Assembly (NCBI GenBank): GCA_945928585.1
Contig: CAMENQ010000019.1
Location: forward strand, 1-13,543
From: an uncultured Roseburia sp.
GTDB lineage: Bacteria; Bacillota; Clostridia; Lachnospirales; Lachnospiraceae
Length of the DNA stretch: 13,543 bases
Direction: 5' to 3'
In this document: positions 1-7,560 of the stretch, in pieces
Numbering within the stretch: position 1 is the first letter of the stretch
Layout of the letters: every line of letters begins with the position of its first letter
The notes under the pieces: model-generated
Databases searched by the model: none
Told to the model about the DNA's origin: nothing
What the model saw: the letters and a program-made list of their open reading frames with translations, nothing else
Translations under genes and position numbers: made by a program

Positions 1-639
1 CTCTGCAAGTATATAATGAATATCATTTGTTGCCACAAGGTCAATATCCAGTTCCTTACTCATTTTCATAAGACTCATATTGACCATCTTCTGAGTGTCT
101 ATGCCATGATCCTGAAGCTCGAGAAAGAAATTTCCCTTTCCAAATATGTCCTCATATCTCTTTGCTGAATTTACAGCCTCCTCATACATTCCCCTTGCAA
201 GAAAACGCTGCACCTCTCCTGCAAGACAGGCACTTAATGCAATTATGCCCTCATGATATTGTGACAAAACCTCATAATCCACTCTCGGCTTGTAATAAAA
301 ACCTTCTACGAATCCCTTTGATACTATCTTCATCAGGTTATGATAGCCTGTATCGTTTTCTGCCAAAAGTACTAAATGGTAGTATCTGTCATCATTTGCA
401 TCCTTTTCTTTATCAAATCTGCTTCCCGGGGAAACATAAATTTCGCATCCGATTACAGGCTTTATGCCTGCTTCTCTCGCAGCCTTATAAAAATCTATGA
501 CACCATACATTACTCCATGGTCTGTAATCGCCATGCTGTCCATATTCAGTTCCTTTGCTCTGTTTACAAGCTCTTTTATTTTACATGAGCCATCCAAAAG
601 ACTATATTCCGTATGAACATGTAGATGTGTGAATGCCAT
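1..639 (-). CDS. dnaE: DNA polymerase III subunit alpha (DnaE), N-terminal part, cut by window edge
   Basis: This is the N-terminal 213 residues of a C-family replicative DNA polymerase; the gene runs off the left edge, so only the PHP domain is visible. The protein starts MAFTHLHVHTEYSLLDG, the classic first PHP motif, followed by ITDHG (38-42), GCEIY (64-68), ALSAC (134-138) and TNDIHY (204-209). His7, His9, Asp16, His41, Glu66, His100, Cys138, Asp206 and His208 fit the nine metal ligands of PHP domains that keep exonuclease activity. The ATG at 639-637 is supported by GGAGG five bases upstream. It follows the HPr-like gene by 23 bases, so it is probably the distal gene of the hprK-whiA run. 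In Firmicutes PolC is usually the main replicase and DnaE helps to extend primers; whether that holds here cannot be seen. The family call is very secure. Confidence 0.96.
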   Translation of the reverse strand, partial: MAFTHLHVHTEYSLLDGSCKIKELVNRAKELNMDSMAITDHGVMYGVIDFYKAAREAGIKPVIGCEIYVSPGSRFDKEKDANDDRYYHLVLLAENDTGYHNLMKIVSKGFVEGFYYKPRVDYEVLSQYHEGIIALSACLAGEVQRFLARGMYEEAVNSAKRYEDIFGKGNFFLELQDHGIDTQKMVNMSLMKMSKELDIDLVATNDIHYILAE

Positions 640-662
640 TTTTTCCTCCGTAGCTGCAAATC

Positions 663-929
663 TTAAACCGCACTTTTTTCACTGCTTAAGTATTCTTCTA
701 TGCTTTGTATTGCCTCTGATTCATCATCACCGTCTGCGCTTACAGTCACATTTTCACCTGCTGCCAGACCTAACGTCATCATTCCCATTATACTCTTTGC
801 ATTAACCTTCTTGTTTTCGTACTCAACAAATATGGAACTGTCAAACCGGCTTGCAACCTGTACAAATACAGCTACAGGTCTTGCTTCTAAGCCCTGCTTA
901 AGTTCAATAGTCATATTTTTTGTTATCAT
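663..929 (-). CDS. HPr-family protein, Crh-like (Glu15, Ser46)
   Basis: This 88-residue protein has the full HPr fold pattern: GLEARPVAV (13-21), a middle KSIMGMM segment (45-51) and the usual length. The active-site histidine of HPr (His15, in GIHARP) is replaced by Glu15, while Arg17 and the regulatory Ser46 with its hydrophobic patch are kept. It therefore should not carry phosphate in the sugar phosphotransferase relay, but could be phosphorylated on Ser46 by HPr kinase, whose gene lies in the same run. Bacillus subtilis Crh, which has Gln15, is the known parallel and also follows whiA (yvcL). The likely role is regulatory, as a CcpA co-effector or a modulator of metabolic enzymes; this is inference. 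The start at 929 is chosen because AAGGAGG sits 8 bases before it; an upstream in-frame Met would lie inside whiA and lacks such a site. Confidence 0.93.
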   Translation of the reverse strand: MITKNMTIELKQGLEARPVAVFVQVASRFDSSIFVEYENKKVNAKSIMGMMTLGLAAGENVTVSADGDDESEAIQSIEEYLSSEKSAV

Positions 930-937
930 TCTGTTTT

Positions 938-944
938 CCTCCTT
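938..944 (-). promoter_or_regulatory. Ribosome binding site of the HPr-like gene, overlapping the whiA stop
   Basis: AAGGAGG lies 8 bases before the ATG at 929 and shares two bases with the whiA stop codon (TAAGGAGG). It decides the start of the HPr-like protein and suggests translational coupling to whiA. Confidence 0.85.
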
Positions 945-1887
945 AATGTCGTAACCCATCAGCAATCTCAGAAAGCTTTCTGAGCCTGTGGTTTACACCT
1001 GACTTCCCAACAGCCGGATTAAGTAATGCTCCCAACTCCTTAAGAGACGCATCCGGATTCTCCAGCCTTATAACAGCCATTTCCTGTAAAGGCTTCGCCA
1101 AACCTTTTAATCCTATAGTATCACGTATAAGATTTATATCCTCTATCTGCTTAACGGCCGCAGATACAGTTTTGTTTAAATTGGCTGTTTCACAGTTCAC
1201 CTTACGGTTTACCGTATTTCTCATCTCTTTTATGATGCGGATATTTTCCAGCTCCATAAGCGAAATATGGGCTTCCATAATATTAAGCATATCTACTATG
1301 CTTTCACCCTCCTTGATATATACCACAAAGTGCTTCTTCCTTTCAACTATTTTTGCATCAATTTCAAAAAATTTAATAATGCTGCATAGCTGTTCTGCCT
1401 TAGCCATTGTGGTACAAACCATCTCAAAATGATAGGATTTTTCAGGCTCACTGATACTTCCTACTGACAAAAATGCTCCACGAAGAAATGCTCTTTTGCA
1501 GCAGCTGTTCATAATCACTACATTATTTACAATAGAAAGATTTTCCTCTATTTCCATATGTTCATTGATAAGCTTTACCGCTTGCAGAATCCTTATGGCA
1601 CTGTCATGGTCATTTACAGTGATAGTATATGTTCTGCTGTTCTTCAAATATGCATTTTGTCTGATGGTAATTTCAGCCTTTATATTAAATGCTTTTTTTA
1701 CTAATGTAAAGTACTTTCTTGCAACACATATATTTTCCGTATGAATTTTTACAGAATATTTTTCTCCCGTGGTAATAAGAATACGTCCGCAAAGACTTAT
1801 AATTGCTGCAATTTCAGCTATCATACAGTGTCTTGCCGACGGTATCTGATTTGATAATTCCTCTTTAACATTTTGTGAAAACGACAT
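943..1887 (-). CDS. whiA: DNA-binding protein WhiA
   Basis: This 314-residue protein is a WhiA (DUF199) member: an N-terminal domain related to LAGLIDADG homing endonucleases, then a C-terminal helix-turn-helix. Visible hallmarks are RAFLRGAFLSVGS (132-144) in the endonuclease-like part, NCETANLNKTV (231-241) at the linker, and LGALLNPAVGKSGVNHRLRK (285-304) in the DNA-binding part. The length matches the family. In Streptomyces WhiA is a sporulation regulator; in Bacillus it affects cell division and chromosome segregation and binds DNA, with targets less clear. It starts 2 bases after the rapZ stop, with AAAGGGA ahead of the ATG, so the two are probably translated in a coupled way. yvcK/glmR, which lies between rapZ and whiA in B. 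subtilis, is absent here. The family call is secure; the role in this organism is not known from sequence. Confidence 0.96.
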   Translation of the reverse strand: MSFSQNVKEELSNQIPSARHCMIAEIAAIISLCGRILITTGEKYSVKIHTENICVARKYFTLVKKAFNIKAEITIRQNAYLKNSRTYTITVNDHDSAIRILQAVKLINEHMEIEENLSIVNNVVIMNSCCKRAFLRGAFLSVGSISEPEKSYHFEMVCTTMAKAEQLCSIIKFFEIDAKIVERKKHFVVYIKEGESIVDMLNIMEAHISLMELENIRIIKEMRNTVNRKVNCETANLNKTVSAAVKQIEDINLIRDTIGLKGLAKPLQEMAVIRLENPDASLKELGALLNPAVGKSGVNHRLRKLSEIADGLRH

Positions 1888-1889
1888 TT

Positions 1890-2747
1890 TTATTCCCTTT
1901 CAATATCCCTGTGCGTCAATTTTACTCCATACTCTCCCTTTTTCTTAAGTTCCTCATATATTTTATTTGCTATAGTTACTGAACGGTGCTTTCCGCCTGT
2001 ACAGCCAATCGATATGACAAGCTGGTTTTTTCCCTCCAGAACATAATTTGGTATAAGGAAATCTATCATATCATTAAGCTTTTTTAAAAATTCAACCGAC
2101 TGTGGCGAATTCATCACAAAATCGTTTACTTCCCTGTCATTGCCCGTCTTTCGTTTAAGTCCTTCCACATAAAAGGGATTTGGCATAAACCTTACATCAA
2201 ACACAAGGTCAGAATCTGTAGGTATTCCATATTTAAAGCCAAAAGACACCACATTTATAAAAAGGTTTTTAAATTCCTTATTTTCTACAAATATTTTTTC
2301 AAGCTCACTTCTAAGCTCCTTTGTAAGCATAGAATCTGTTTCAAGTATGTAATCTGCCTTTTTCTTCAGGATAGCCAGCATATCCCTTTCTCTTGCAATT
2401 CCTTCGTCCACTCTTCCCTCTGTAACAAGCGGATGCGAGCGTCTCGTCTCCTTAAATCTCTTTATGAGTGTTTCATCACTTGCCTCAAGAAAAAGGATTT
2501 CACATGTTCTGCCGTTTATTTTAAGGTAATCTAAAACACTGTCCATCTGTGACAAATCGCCGCTTCGTATGTCCACCCCCAGCGCCACCTTGTCAATATC
2601 ACCCATAGAATTAAATGCTAAATCTGCAAATTTCTGCATCAGAGGAACAGGTAGGTTATCTACGCAAAAATATCCTACATCCTCTAATATCTTCATTGCA
2701 GTTCTCTTTCCTGCTCCCGACATTCCCGTCACTATGACAAATCGCAT
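1890..2747 (-). CDS. rapZ: RapZ/YvcJ-family nucleotide-binding protein
   Basis: The 285-residue protein has the RapZ architecture: an N-terminal P-loop domain with GMSGAGKRT (8-16), a VDIRS element (58-62), and a C-terminal domain with FDVRFMPNPF (183-192) and GCTGGKHRSV (248-257). In enterobacteria RapZ guides RNase E to the sRNA GlmZ and so controls glucosamine-6-phosphate synthase. In Gram-positives the YvcJ homologue binds and hydrolyses nucleotides, with a less defined role. Position 15, normally Ser or Thr in Walker A (GKS/T), is Arg here, read as AGA in the DNA. The start at 2747 gives MRFVIVTG; the reading frame extends 21 codons further upstream, but GAGGAA at 2755-2760 and the family N-terminus support the internal ATG. 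It begins 16 bases after the murB stop, which places its ribosome binding site in that gap. Confidence 0.95.
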   Translation of the reverse strand: MRFVIVTGMSGAGKRTAMKILEDVGYFCVDNLPVPLMQKFADLAFNSMGDIDKVALGVDIRSGDLSQMDSVLDYLKINGRTCEILFLEASDETLIKRFKETRRSHPLVTEGRVDEGIARERDMLAILKKKADYILETDSMLTKELRSELEKIFVENKEFKNLFINVVSFGFKYGIPTDSDLVFDVRFMPNPFYVEGLKRKTGNDREVNDFVMNSPQSVEFLKKLNDMIDFLIPNYVLEGKNQLVISIGCTGGKHRSVTIANKIYEELKKKGEYGVKLTHRDIERE

Positions 2748-2763
2748 ATATTTGTTCCTCTTT

Positions 2764-3735
2764 CTACAATATTTTAACCTCCGGTTCAAGCATAACTCCA
2801 AACTGCTCAAACACCTTATCCCTCACATCATTAATTACCTGTACTATATCAGAAGCCGTAGCGTGATTTTTATTTATAACAAAGCCACAGTGTTTTTCGG
2901 ACACCTGGGCTCCTCCCACCTGATATCCTCTAAGTCCTGCATCCTGAATAAGCTTTCCTGCAAAATGACCTTCCGGTCTTTTAAAGGTACTTCCGGCGCT
3001 TGGATATTCAAGTGGCTGTTTCTGCTTTCTTGCCTCCTGACAGCTTTTTAACTTTTCATCTATCAAGGACCGTTCTCCCCTTTGCAGTTTAAACACAGCC
3101 TTTAACACTATCAGTCCGTCTGTCTGTACCCTGCTGTGCCTGTAGGATAAATCAAGCTCATCTTTTGAAAGTACCATAATGTCTCCATTATTATTCATCA
3201 CAACAACACTTTCTATAACATCCTTTATTTCTGTTCCATATGCACCTGCATTCATAGCCACTGCACCACCTATGGTTCCCGGTATACCTGCAAGTGTTTC
3301 CATACCTGTATATCCCCTTTTTGAAACTTCTCTTGCCACTGCTCCCAGCTTTTCCTGACCATATGCGCATATAACAAGGCTGTCATTTTGTTCAGTTATT
3401 TTATTACCTGCCACATTTTTCTCATCATTTTTCTCATCATCTTTCACATTCTCACCAAAACCATCGGCCAGCTTTATTATCAATCCTTTGTATCCCTCAT
3501 CTCTTACAAGTACATTACTTCCGTTTCCCAGTATGAAATAAGGTAAGCCGTATTGTTTTATTATTTCTATGGTTTCCTTTAATTGTTTGCAATTCGATAT
3601 TTCCACAAAAATCGAAGCTTTGCCTCCTGTTTTGAATGTTGTGTGTATATCCATAGACTCATCCTTCTTTATAAAAGATGAGCCTGCTATTTCTTCAAGT
3701 TTTGCATATATTTCACCATAAAGGTTTTTACACAT
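2764..3735 (-). CDS. murB: UDP-N-acetylenolpyruvoylglucosamine reductase (MurB)
   Basis: This FAD enzyme reduces UDP-GlcNAc-enolpyruvate with NADPH to UDP-MurNAc, the second committed step of peptidoglycan precursor synthesis in the cytoplasm. The 323 residues show the FAD-binding pattern FILGNGSNVLV (67-77) and GIPGTIGGAVAMNAGAYG (150-167), then the second catalytic region YPSAGSTFKRP (244-254) with the expected proton-donor Ser249 and LEPEV near the C-terminus with Glu317. The shape fits type II MurB of Gram-positives. Residues about 93-118 are an extra, highly charged stretch with a duplicated DEKN unit that most MurB proteins lack. The ATG at 3735 has GGAGG 8 bases upstream, better than ATGs at 3765 and 3750. 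The start overlaps the end of the glucokinase gene by 8 bases, implying translational coupling. The family is certain. Confidence 0.96.
   Translation of the reverse strand: MCKNLYGEIYAKLEEIAGSSFIKKDESMDIHTTFKTGGKASIFVEISNCKQLKETIEIIKQYGLPYFILGNGSNVLVRDEGYKGLIIKLADGFGENVKDDEKNDEKNVAGNKITEQNDSLVICAYGQEKLGAVAREVSKRGYTGMETLAGIPGTIGGAVAMNAGAYGTEIKDVIESVVVMNNNGDIMVLSKDELDLSYRHSRVQTDGLIVLKAVFKLQRGERSLIDEKLKSCQEARKQKQPLEYPSAGSTFKRPEGHFAGKLIQDAGLRGYQVGGAQVSEKHCGFVINKNHATASDIVQVINDVRDKVFEQFGVMLEPEVKIL
3416..3439 (-). repeat. 12-bp tandem duplication inside murB
   Basis: Two perfect adjacent copies of TTTTTCTCATCA (plus-strand reading) lie within murB. They encode DEKN twice in the charged insert around residues 100-107. 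Because the unit is a multiple of three, copy-number change would keep the frame. Confidence 0.85.
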
Positions 3736-4669
3736 TACTTGCTCCTCCATATATTCCTGCGTCATTGCCCAGCTCTGCCAGTTTGAAAGCTACATTTCTG
3801 CACGGCAGAAATGCATACTCTTTAAAATATTTTTCAACAAGATTAATTAAAAACTGACCTGCATTACTTACTCCTCCGCCTATGACTATGCAATCAGGAT
3901 TTGTCACCGATGCCACAGCTGCCAATGCCATACCCAGATAATTTCCAAGCGCCTCAGCCACAAGCAAACAGACATCGTCCCCTTTTTTTGCACCATCAAA
4001 AACATCCTTTGCAGTAAAGTTTTCATCATGCATAACTGCTGACAGATAAGATGACTTCCTGCCCTGAGATATATATTTTTTTGTCATTCTTACAACTCCG
4101 CTGGCAGATGCATACTGTTCCAGACAGCCTTTCTTACCACAGTTACATTTTTCCGTTTCATTTGGATTTACCGGTATATGTCCTATCTCACCTGCTGCTC
4201 CGTTTGCTCCGTTTATAATCTTTCCTTCTGAAATGATGCCTCCTCCTACTCCTGTTCCAAGAGTAACGAGTACCACATTTTCATAACCTTTTCCGCTGCC
4301 ATGTTTCTGTTCTCCTAACGCTGCCATATTAGCGTCATTGAATGCTGCAACCGGAACATATTCAAGCATTTTCGATACTGTTTCCTTAACATTAAATGTA
4401 CCCCATCCGAGATTTACACATCCTAATATATATCCGTCTGCAGTAACCGGTCCCGGAAGACCTATGCCAACTCCCAGACATTCATTTTTTGTAAGATTAT
4501 ATTTATCTAACAGTTCATTTATTTTTTTACACAGATCCGTAAGTATATTTGCACCATTATTTGTCTTATCAGTATTTATCTCACATTTTTCTATCAGCTC
4601 GCACTGATTGTTAAACATACCTATCTTTATGGTGGTTCCACCTACATCCACGCCAAATCTCACTAGCAT
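3728..4669 (-). CDS. ROK-family glucokinase
   Basis: The 313-residue protein is a ROK sugar kinase, most likely glucokinase (ATP + glucose to glucose 6-phosphate), acting in the cytoplasm. It has the ATP-binding N-terminus GVDVGGTTIKIG (6-17), GLPGPV (70-75), the catalytic base region FNDAN with Asp112, TLGTGVGGG (136-144), and the ROK zinc motif EIGH with His164 plus Cys175, Cys177 and Cys182 in CNCGKKGCLE (175-184). The EIGH...CNCG arrangement is typical of glucokinases such as B. subtilis GlcK, but ROK specificity for glucose, mannose, fructose or GlcNAc cannot be proved from motifs. The ATG at 4669 is preceded by AAGGTG at suitable distance; an in-frame GTG three codons upstream is a weaker alternative. 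It lies between hprK (29 bases away) and murB (8-base overlap), in a run about sugar status and cell wall. Confidence 0.92.
   Translation of the reverse strand: MLVRFGVDVGGTTIKIGMFNNQCELIEKCEINTDKTNNGANILTDLCKKINELLDKYNLTKNECLGVGIGLPGPVTADGYILGCVNLGWGTFNVKETVSKMLEYVPVAAFNDANMAALGEQKHGSGKGYENVVLVTLGTGVGGGIISEGKIINGANGAAGEIGHIPVNPNETEKCNCGKKGCLEQYASASGVVRMTKKYISQGRKSSYLSAVMHDENFTAKDVFDGAKKGDDVCLLVAEALGNYLGMALAAVASVTNPDCIVIGGGVSNAGQFLINLVEKYFKEYAFLPCRNVAFKLAELGNDAGIYGGASNV
3744..3748 (-). promoter_or_regulatory. Ribosome binding site of murB, inside the glucokinase gene
   Basis: GGAGG lies 8 bases before the murB ATG at 3735 and is within the last codons of the upstream kinase gene, whose stop is contained in the overlap ATGTGTAA. 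This site selects the internal Met rather than the two upstream in-frame ATGs. Confidence 0.8.
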
Positions 4670-4698
4670 CTGCCGCACCTTCTTATCATAATTTATTA

Positions 4699-5637
4699 TT
4701 AGTCCTCTCTTGGCTTTCCAAAGTTTGACTGTACCCTTTCTATAAAGCTCTGGGCCGCATTATAACCCATCTGCTTCTGACGGTAATTAACTGCTGCCGA
4801 TTCTACTATAATAGCTATATTTCTGCCCGGTCTGATAGGAATAGAGTGGCATGCTACCTTGTTTCCTAAAAACTCTGTATACTGCTCCTCAAGTCCAAGT
4901 CTGTCATATTCTTTGTCCTTGCTCCACTCCTCAAGCTTAATAACCATATTTATATTTTGTGTTTCTTTAACACTCTGTACACCAAAAAGTGTCTTTACGT
5001 CTACAATACCTATGCCTCTTAATTCAATAAAGTGTCTTGTAATATCAGGAGCCGTACCTACAAGTGTCTCGTCACTTACCTTCCTAATCTCTACTACATC
5101 ATCAGTAACAAGACGATGTCCTCTCTTTATAAGTTCAAGTGCAGCTTCGCTCTTACCTATACCGCTTTCACCCATAATAAGTACACCTTCGCCATATACA
5201 TCTACCAATACTCCATGAATGGTTATGCATGGTGCAAGTTCCACGTTAAGCCATCTTATAATCTCTGCCATAAATGGTGATGTAGCCTGATCTGTAACAA
5301 GAAGTGGTACTCCATATTTATTCGCCGCCTCTATCATATATTCATCAGGCTGCATATCCCTGCAGTATATAATACAAGGCACCTTAAATGAACAAAGCTT
5401 GTCATATATAAATTTCTTTCTTTCCACATCCATAGTATCTATATATGACTGTTCTACAAAACCGATTATCTCTACTCTCTCATTATCAAAATGTTCAAAA
5501 AAGCCTGCCAGCTGTAAGGATGGTCTTACAATATCCGGAGATTTTATCCTGATATCACTAATATCTATATCAGGTGTCAGATTTTTTAAATTGTAATTTT
5601 CGATTAGTTTTGAAAGTTTAACTGTTGCTGTCGCCAT
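4699..5637 (-). CDS. hprK: HPr kinase/phosphorylase (HPrK/P)
   Basis: HPrK/P phosphorylates Ser46 of HPr and Crh using ATP or pyrophosphate and reverses the reaction with phosphate; it is the sensor of glycolytic state in Firmicutes carbon catabolite repression. The 312 residues show an N-terminal domain and a C-terminal kinase domain with HGVLVDVYG (141-149), the P-loop GESGIGKS (156-163), the Asp pair at 179-180 in VTDD, the HPrK signature ELRGIGIVDVKTLFG (205-219) and IPIRPGRN (266-273). The length is the family's usual. GGAGG 8 bases before the ATG at 5637 fixes the start; a Met five codons upstream would place that site inside the gene. It begins a close run of seven minus-strand genes that also encodes a Ser46-bearing HPr homologue, its probable substrate. 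A promoter candidate lies just upstream. Very secure call. Confidence 0.97.
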   Translation of the reverse strand: MATATVKLSKLIENYNLKNLTPDIDISDIRIKSPDIVRPSLQLAGFFEHFDNERVEIIGFVEQSYIDTMDVERKKFIYDKLCSFKVPCIIYCRDMQPDEYMIEAANKYGVPLLVTDQATSPFMAEIIRWLNVELAPCITIHGVLVDVYGEGVLIMGESGIGKSEAALELIKRGHRLVTDDVVEIRKVSDETLVGTAPDITRHFIELRGIGIVDVKTLFGVQSVKETQNINMVIKLEEWSKDKEYDRLGLEEQYTEFLGNKVACHSIPIRPGRNIAIIVESAAVNYRQKQMGYNAAQSFIERVQSNFGKPRED

Positions 5638-5677
5638 TACTTTTTCCTCCATATTGTTTACGATTTTTTATACAATC

Positions 5678-5707
5678 AGTATATCGCAAAACCCACCTAT
5701 ATTACAA
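5678..5707 (-). promoter_or_regulatory. Candidate sigma-A promoter upstream of hprK
   Basis: On the minus strand, TTGTAA (5707-5702) and TATACT (5683-5678) are 18 bases apart, about 40 bases before the hprK start. The 87-base gap after uvrC has no clear hairpin terminator, so hprK may be transcribed both from this site and by read-through from uvrC. Matches are 4/6 and 5/6 to the -35 and -10 consensus, so this is moderate evidence. Confidence 0.5.
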
Positions 5708-5724
5708 GGCAATTTTCTCTTAAT

Positions 5725-7551
5725 TTATATCTTTTTCCTAAAAAACTCATATACGCTTTCAGCAGCTGCCCTGTTCATGGACGGAACCTTCGTAAGTGTT
5801 TCTACATCTGCATTTTTTATATCCTCTATTGATGCAAAATGTTTCATAAGTGCTCTTCTTCTTGACGGGCCTATGCCTTCTATATCATCAAGCACTGAAT
5901 GTACCTGATTTTTGCCGCGGAGACTTCTGTGATATTCTATGGCAAAACGATGTGCTTCATCCTGTATTCTTGTAATAAGAAGAAATTCTTCGCTTCCTGG
6001 TTTTATGGGAATCTCTTTTTCATTGTATATAATCCCCCTTGTCCTGTGATGGTCATCCTTTACCATGCCACAAACAGGAATATTAACCTTAAGCCCGCTA
6101 AGTACCTCTAAAGCTGCGTTTACCTGTCCCAGTCCTCCATCCATCATAATAAGGTCGGGATACCTTGCAAATTTGTCATCTTCCTCATGAGTAAATCTTC
6201 TCGTCAAAACCTCTCTCATGCTTCCGTAATCATCAGGACCTGCTATTGTTTTTATCTTAAATTTTCTGTAGTCATTTTTCTTTGGTTTTCCATGTTCAAA
6301 CACTACCATAGAGCCTACTGACTGATATCCGGAGGTATTTGATATATCAAACGCCTCTATTCGGTAATCATTTTGACTTTCTATGTCAAGAAGCTTAAAA
6401 ATCTCACTTATTGCACCTATAGTTTTTCTCTCCTGACTCTTGATTTTCTCTCTGTCTCTTTCTAAAACCATAGCTGCATTTTTTTCGGCAAGTTCCACCA
6501 TTTTGTATTTTTCACCTGCAAGAGGATGGATTATCTTTACCTTATTTCCACGACGCATTGACAGATATTCACCAATAACCTGACTGTCCTCTATCTCCTC
6601 GGAAACAAAAAGCTCCTTTGGTACAAAAGGCGTACCGCTGTAATATTGCTTTATAAAGCTTGAAAGAAGAGTGCTTTTTCCGTCAGCAGGAACCTTTATA
6701 TAAAAATGCTCTCTGCCCATAAGCTTTCCCTCTCTCATAAAGAAAACCTGTACTACCGCCTCGTCGTTATCTATTGCATATGCAATAATGTCTCTGTCAA
6801 TGTCATTTTCCGATGTAATTTTCTGCTTTTGTGCTATCTGCTTTACGCTGTTTAGTAAATCCCTGTATTCAGCAGCATCTTCAAACTCCATTTTTTCTGA
6901 AGCTTCATACATCTTTTCCTCAAGATTTTTTATTATGTCACTGTAATGTCCGCTTAAAAACCTGATTGCTTCATCTATAGACTTTCTGTATTCCTCCTGG
7001 GACACACATCCCATACATGGTGCATCGCACTGCTTTATATGGTAATTTAAACATGGTCTTCCCACTCCTATGTCCTTTGGAAGCGAACGGTTACAGGTCC
7101 GTATTTTATACAGCTTTCTTAAAAGCTCTATTGTATCCTTGACTGCCCCTGCACTAGTGTATGGTCCGAAATATCTTGACTTATCTTTTTTCATGTCTCT
7201 TGAAAACAATATTCTAGGATATTGTTCTCCTACTGTCACTTTAATATACGGATATGTTTTATCATCCTTTAACATAGTATTATATCTGGGGCGATGCTCT
7301 TTTATAAGATTACATTCTAAAATAAGAGCTTCAAGCTCGCTGTCAGTTACAATATACTCAAAGTAGCTGATTTTACTCACCATCTGCTCTATCTTAGCCG
7401 TCTTATTTGTTCCCTTTTGGAAATATTGTCTCACTCTGTTTCTAAGAACAACCGCTTTTCCCACATATATAATCTCGTCGGAGGCATCATGCATAATATA
7501 TACCCCCGGCGAGCGTGGAAGCTTTTTTAATTCTTCCTCAATTACAAACAT
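5725..7551 (-). CDS. uvrC: Excinuclease ABC subunit C (UvrC)
   Basis: UvrC makes the two incisions around a damaged base in nucleotide excision repair after UvrA and UvrB have marked the site. The 608 residues show the full order of domains: GIY-YIG nuclease (PGVYIM at 15-20, IIYVGKA at 27-33), a cysteine-rich region with Cys153, Cys167, Cys175 and Cys179, a UVR helical hairpin for UvrB contact (about 205-240, [13 protein letters not shown]), the RNase H-like second nuclease (Asp402 in AFDISN, Asp471 in MMDGGLGQ, His534 in DEAHRFA), and C-terminal helix-hairpin-helix motifs ([13 protein letters not shown], 557-569). The four cysteines have nearly the spacing of the reported E. coli UvrC iron-sulfur ligands. 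GAGG lies five bases before the ATG, and the gene starts only 9 bases after the ftsH stop, so it is probably co-transcribed with ftsH. Confidence 0.97.
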   Translation of the reverse strand: MFVIEEELKKLPRSPGVYIMHDASDEIIYVGKAVVLRNRVRQYFQKGTNKTAKIEQMVSKISYFEYIVTDSELEALILECNLIKEHRPRYNTMLKDDKTYPYIKVTVGEQYPRILFSRDMKKDKSRYFGPYTSAGAVKDTIELLRKLYKIRTCNRSLPKDIGVGRPCLNYHIKQCDAPCMGCVSQEEYRKSIDEAIRFLSGHYSDIIKNLEEKMYEASEKMEFEDAAEYRDLLNSVKQIAQKQKITSENDIDRDIIAYAIDNDEAVVQVFFMREGKLMGREHFYIKVPADGKSTLLSSFIKQYYSGTPFVPKELFVSEEIEDSQVIGEYLSMRRGNKVKIIHPLAGEKYKMVELAEKNAAMVLERDREKIKSQERKTIGAISEIFKLLDIESQNDYRIEAFDISNTSGYQSVGSMVVFEHGKPKKNDYRKFKIKTIAGPDDYGSMREVLTRRFTHEEDDKFARYPDLIMMDGGLGQVNAALEVLSGLKVNIPVCGMVKDDHHRTRGIIYNEKEIPIKPGSEEFLLITRIQDEAHRFAIEYHRSLRGKNQVHSVLDDIEGIGPSRRRALMKHFASIEDIKNADVETLTKVPSMNRAAAESVYEFFRKKI

Positions 7552-7560
7552 ATTTTCCTC

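Noticed and set aside
162..588. Short plus-strand open frames opposite the DnaE N-terminus
   Set aside because: The minus strand here encodes an unmistakable PHP domain with all its motifs; the plus-strand frames have no ribosome binding sites or family features.
5638..5724. Terminator or riboswitch between uvrC and hprK
   Set aside because: No stem with a following T tract and no complex folded element could be found in the 87 bases; only a promoter-like pair was supported.
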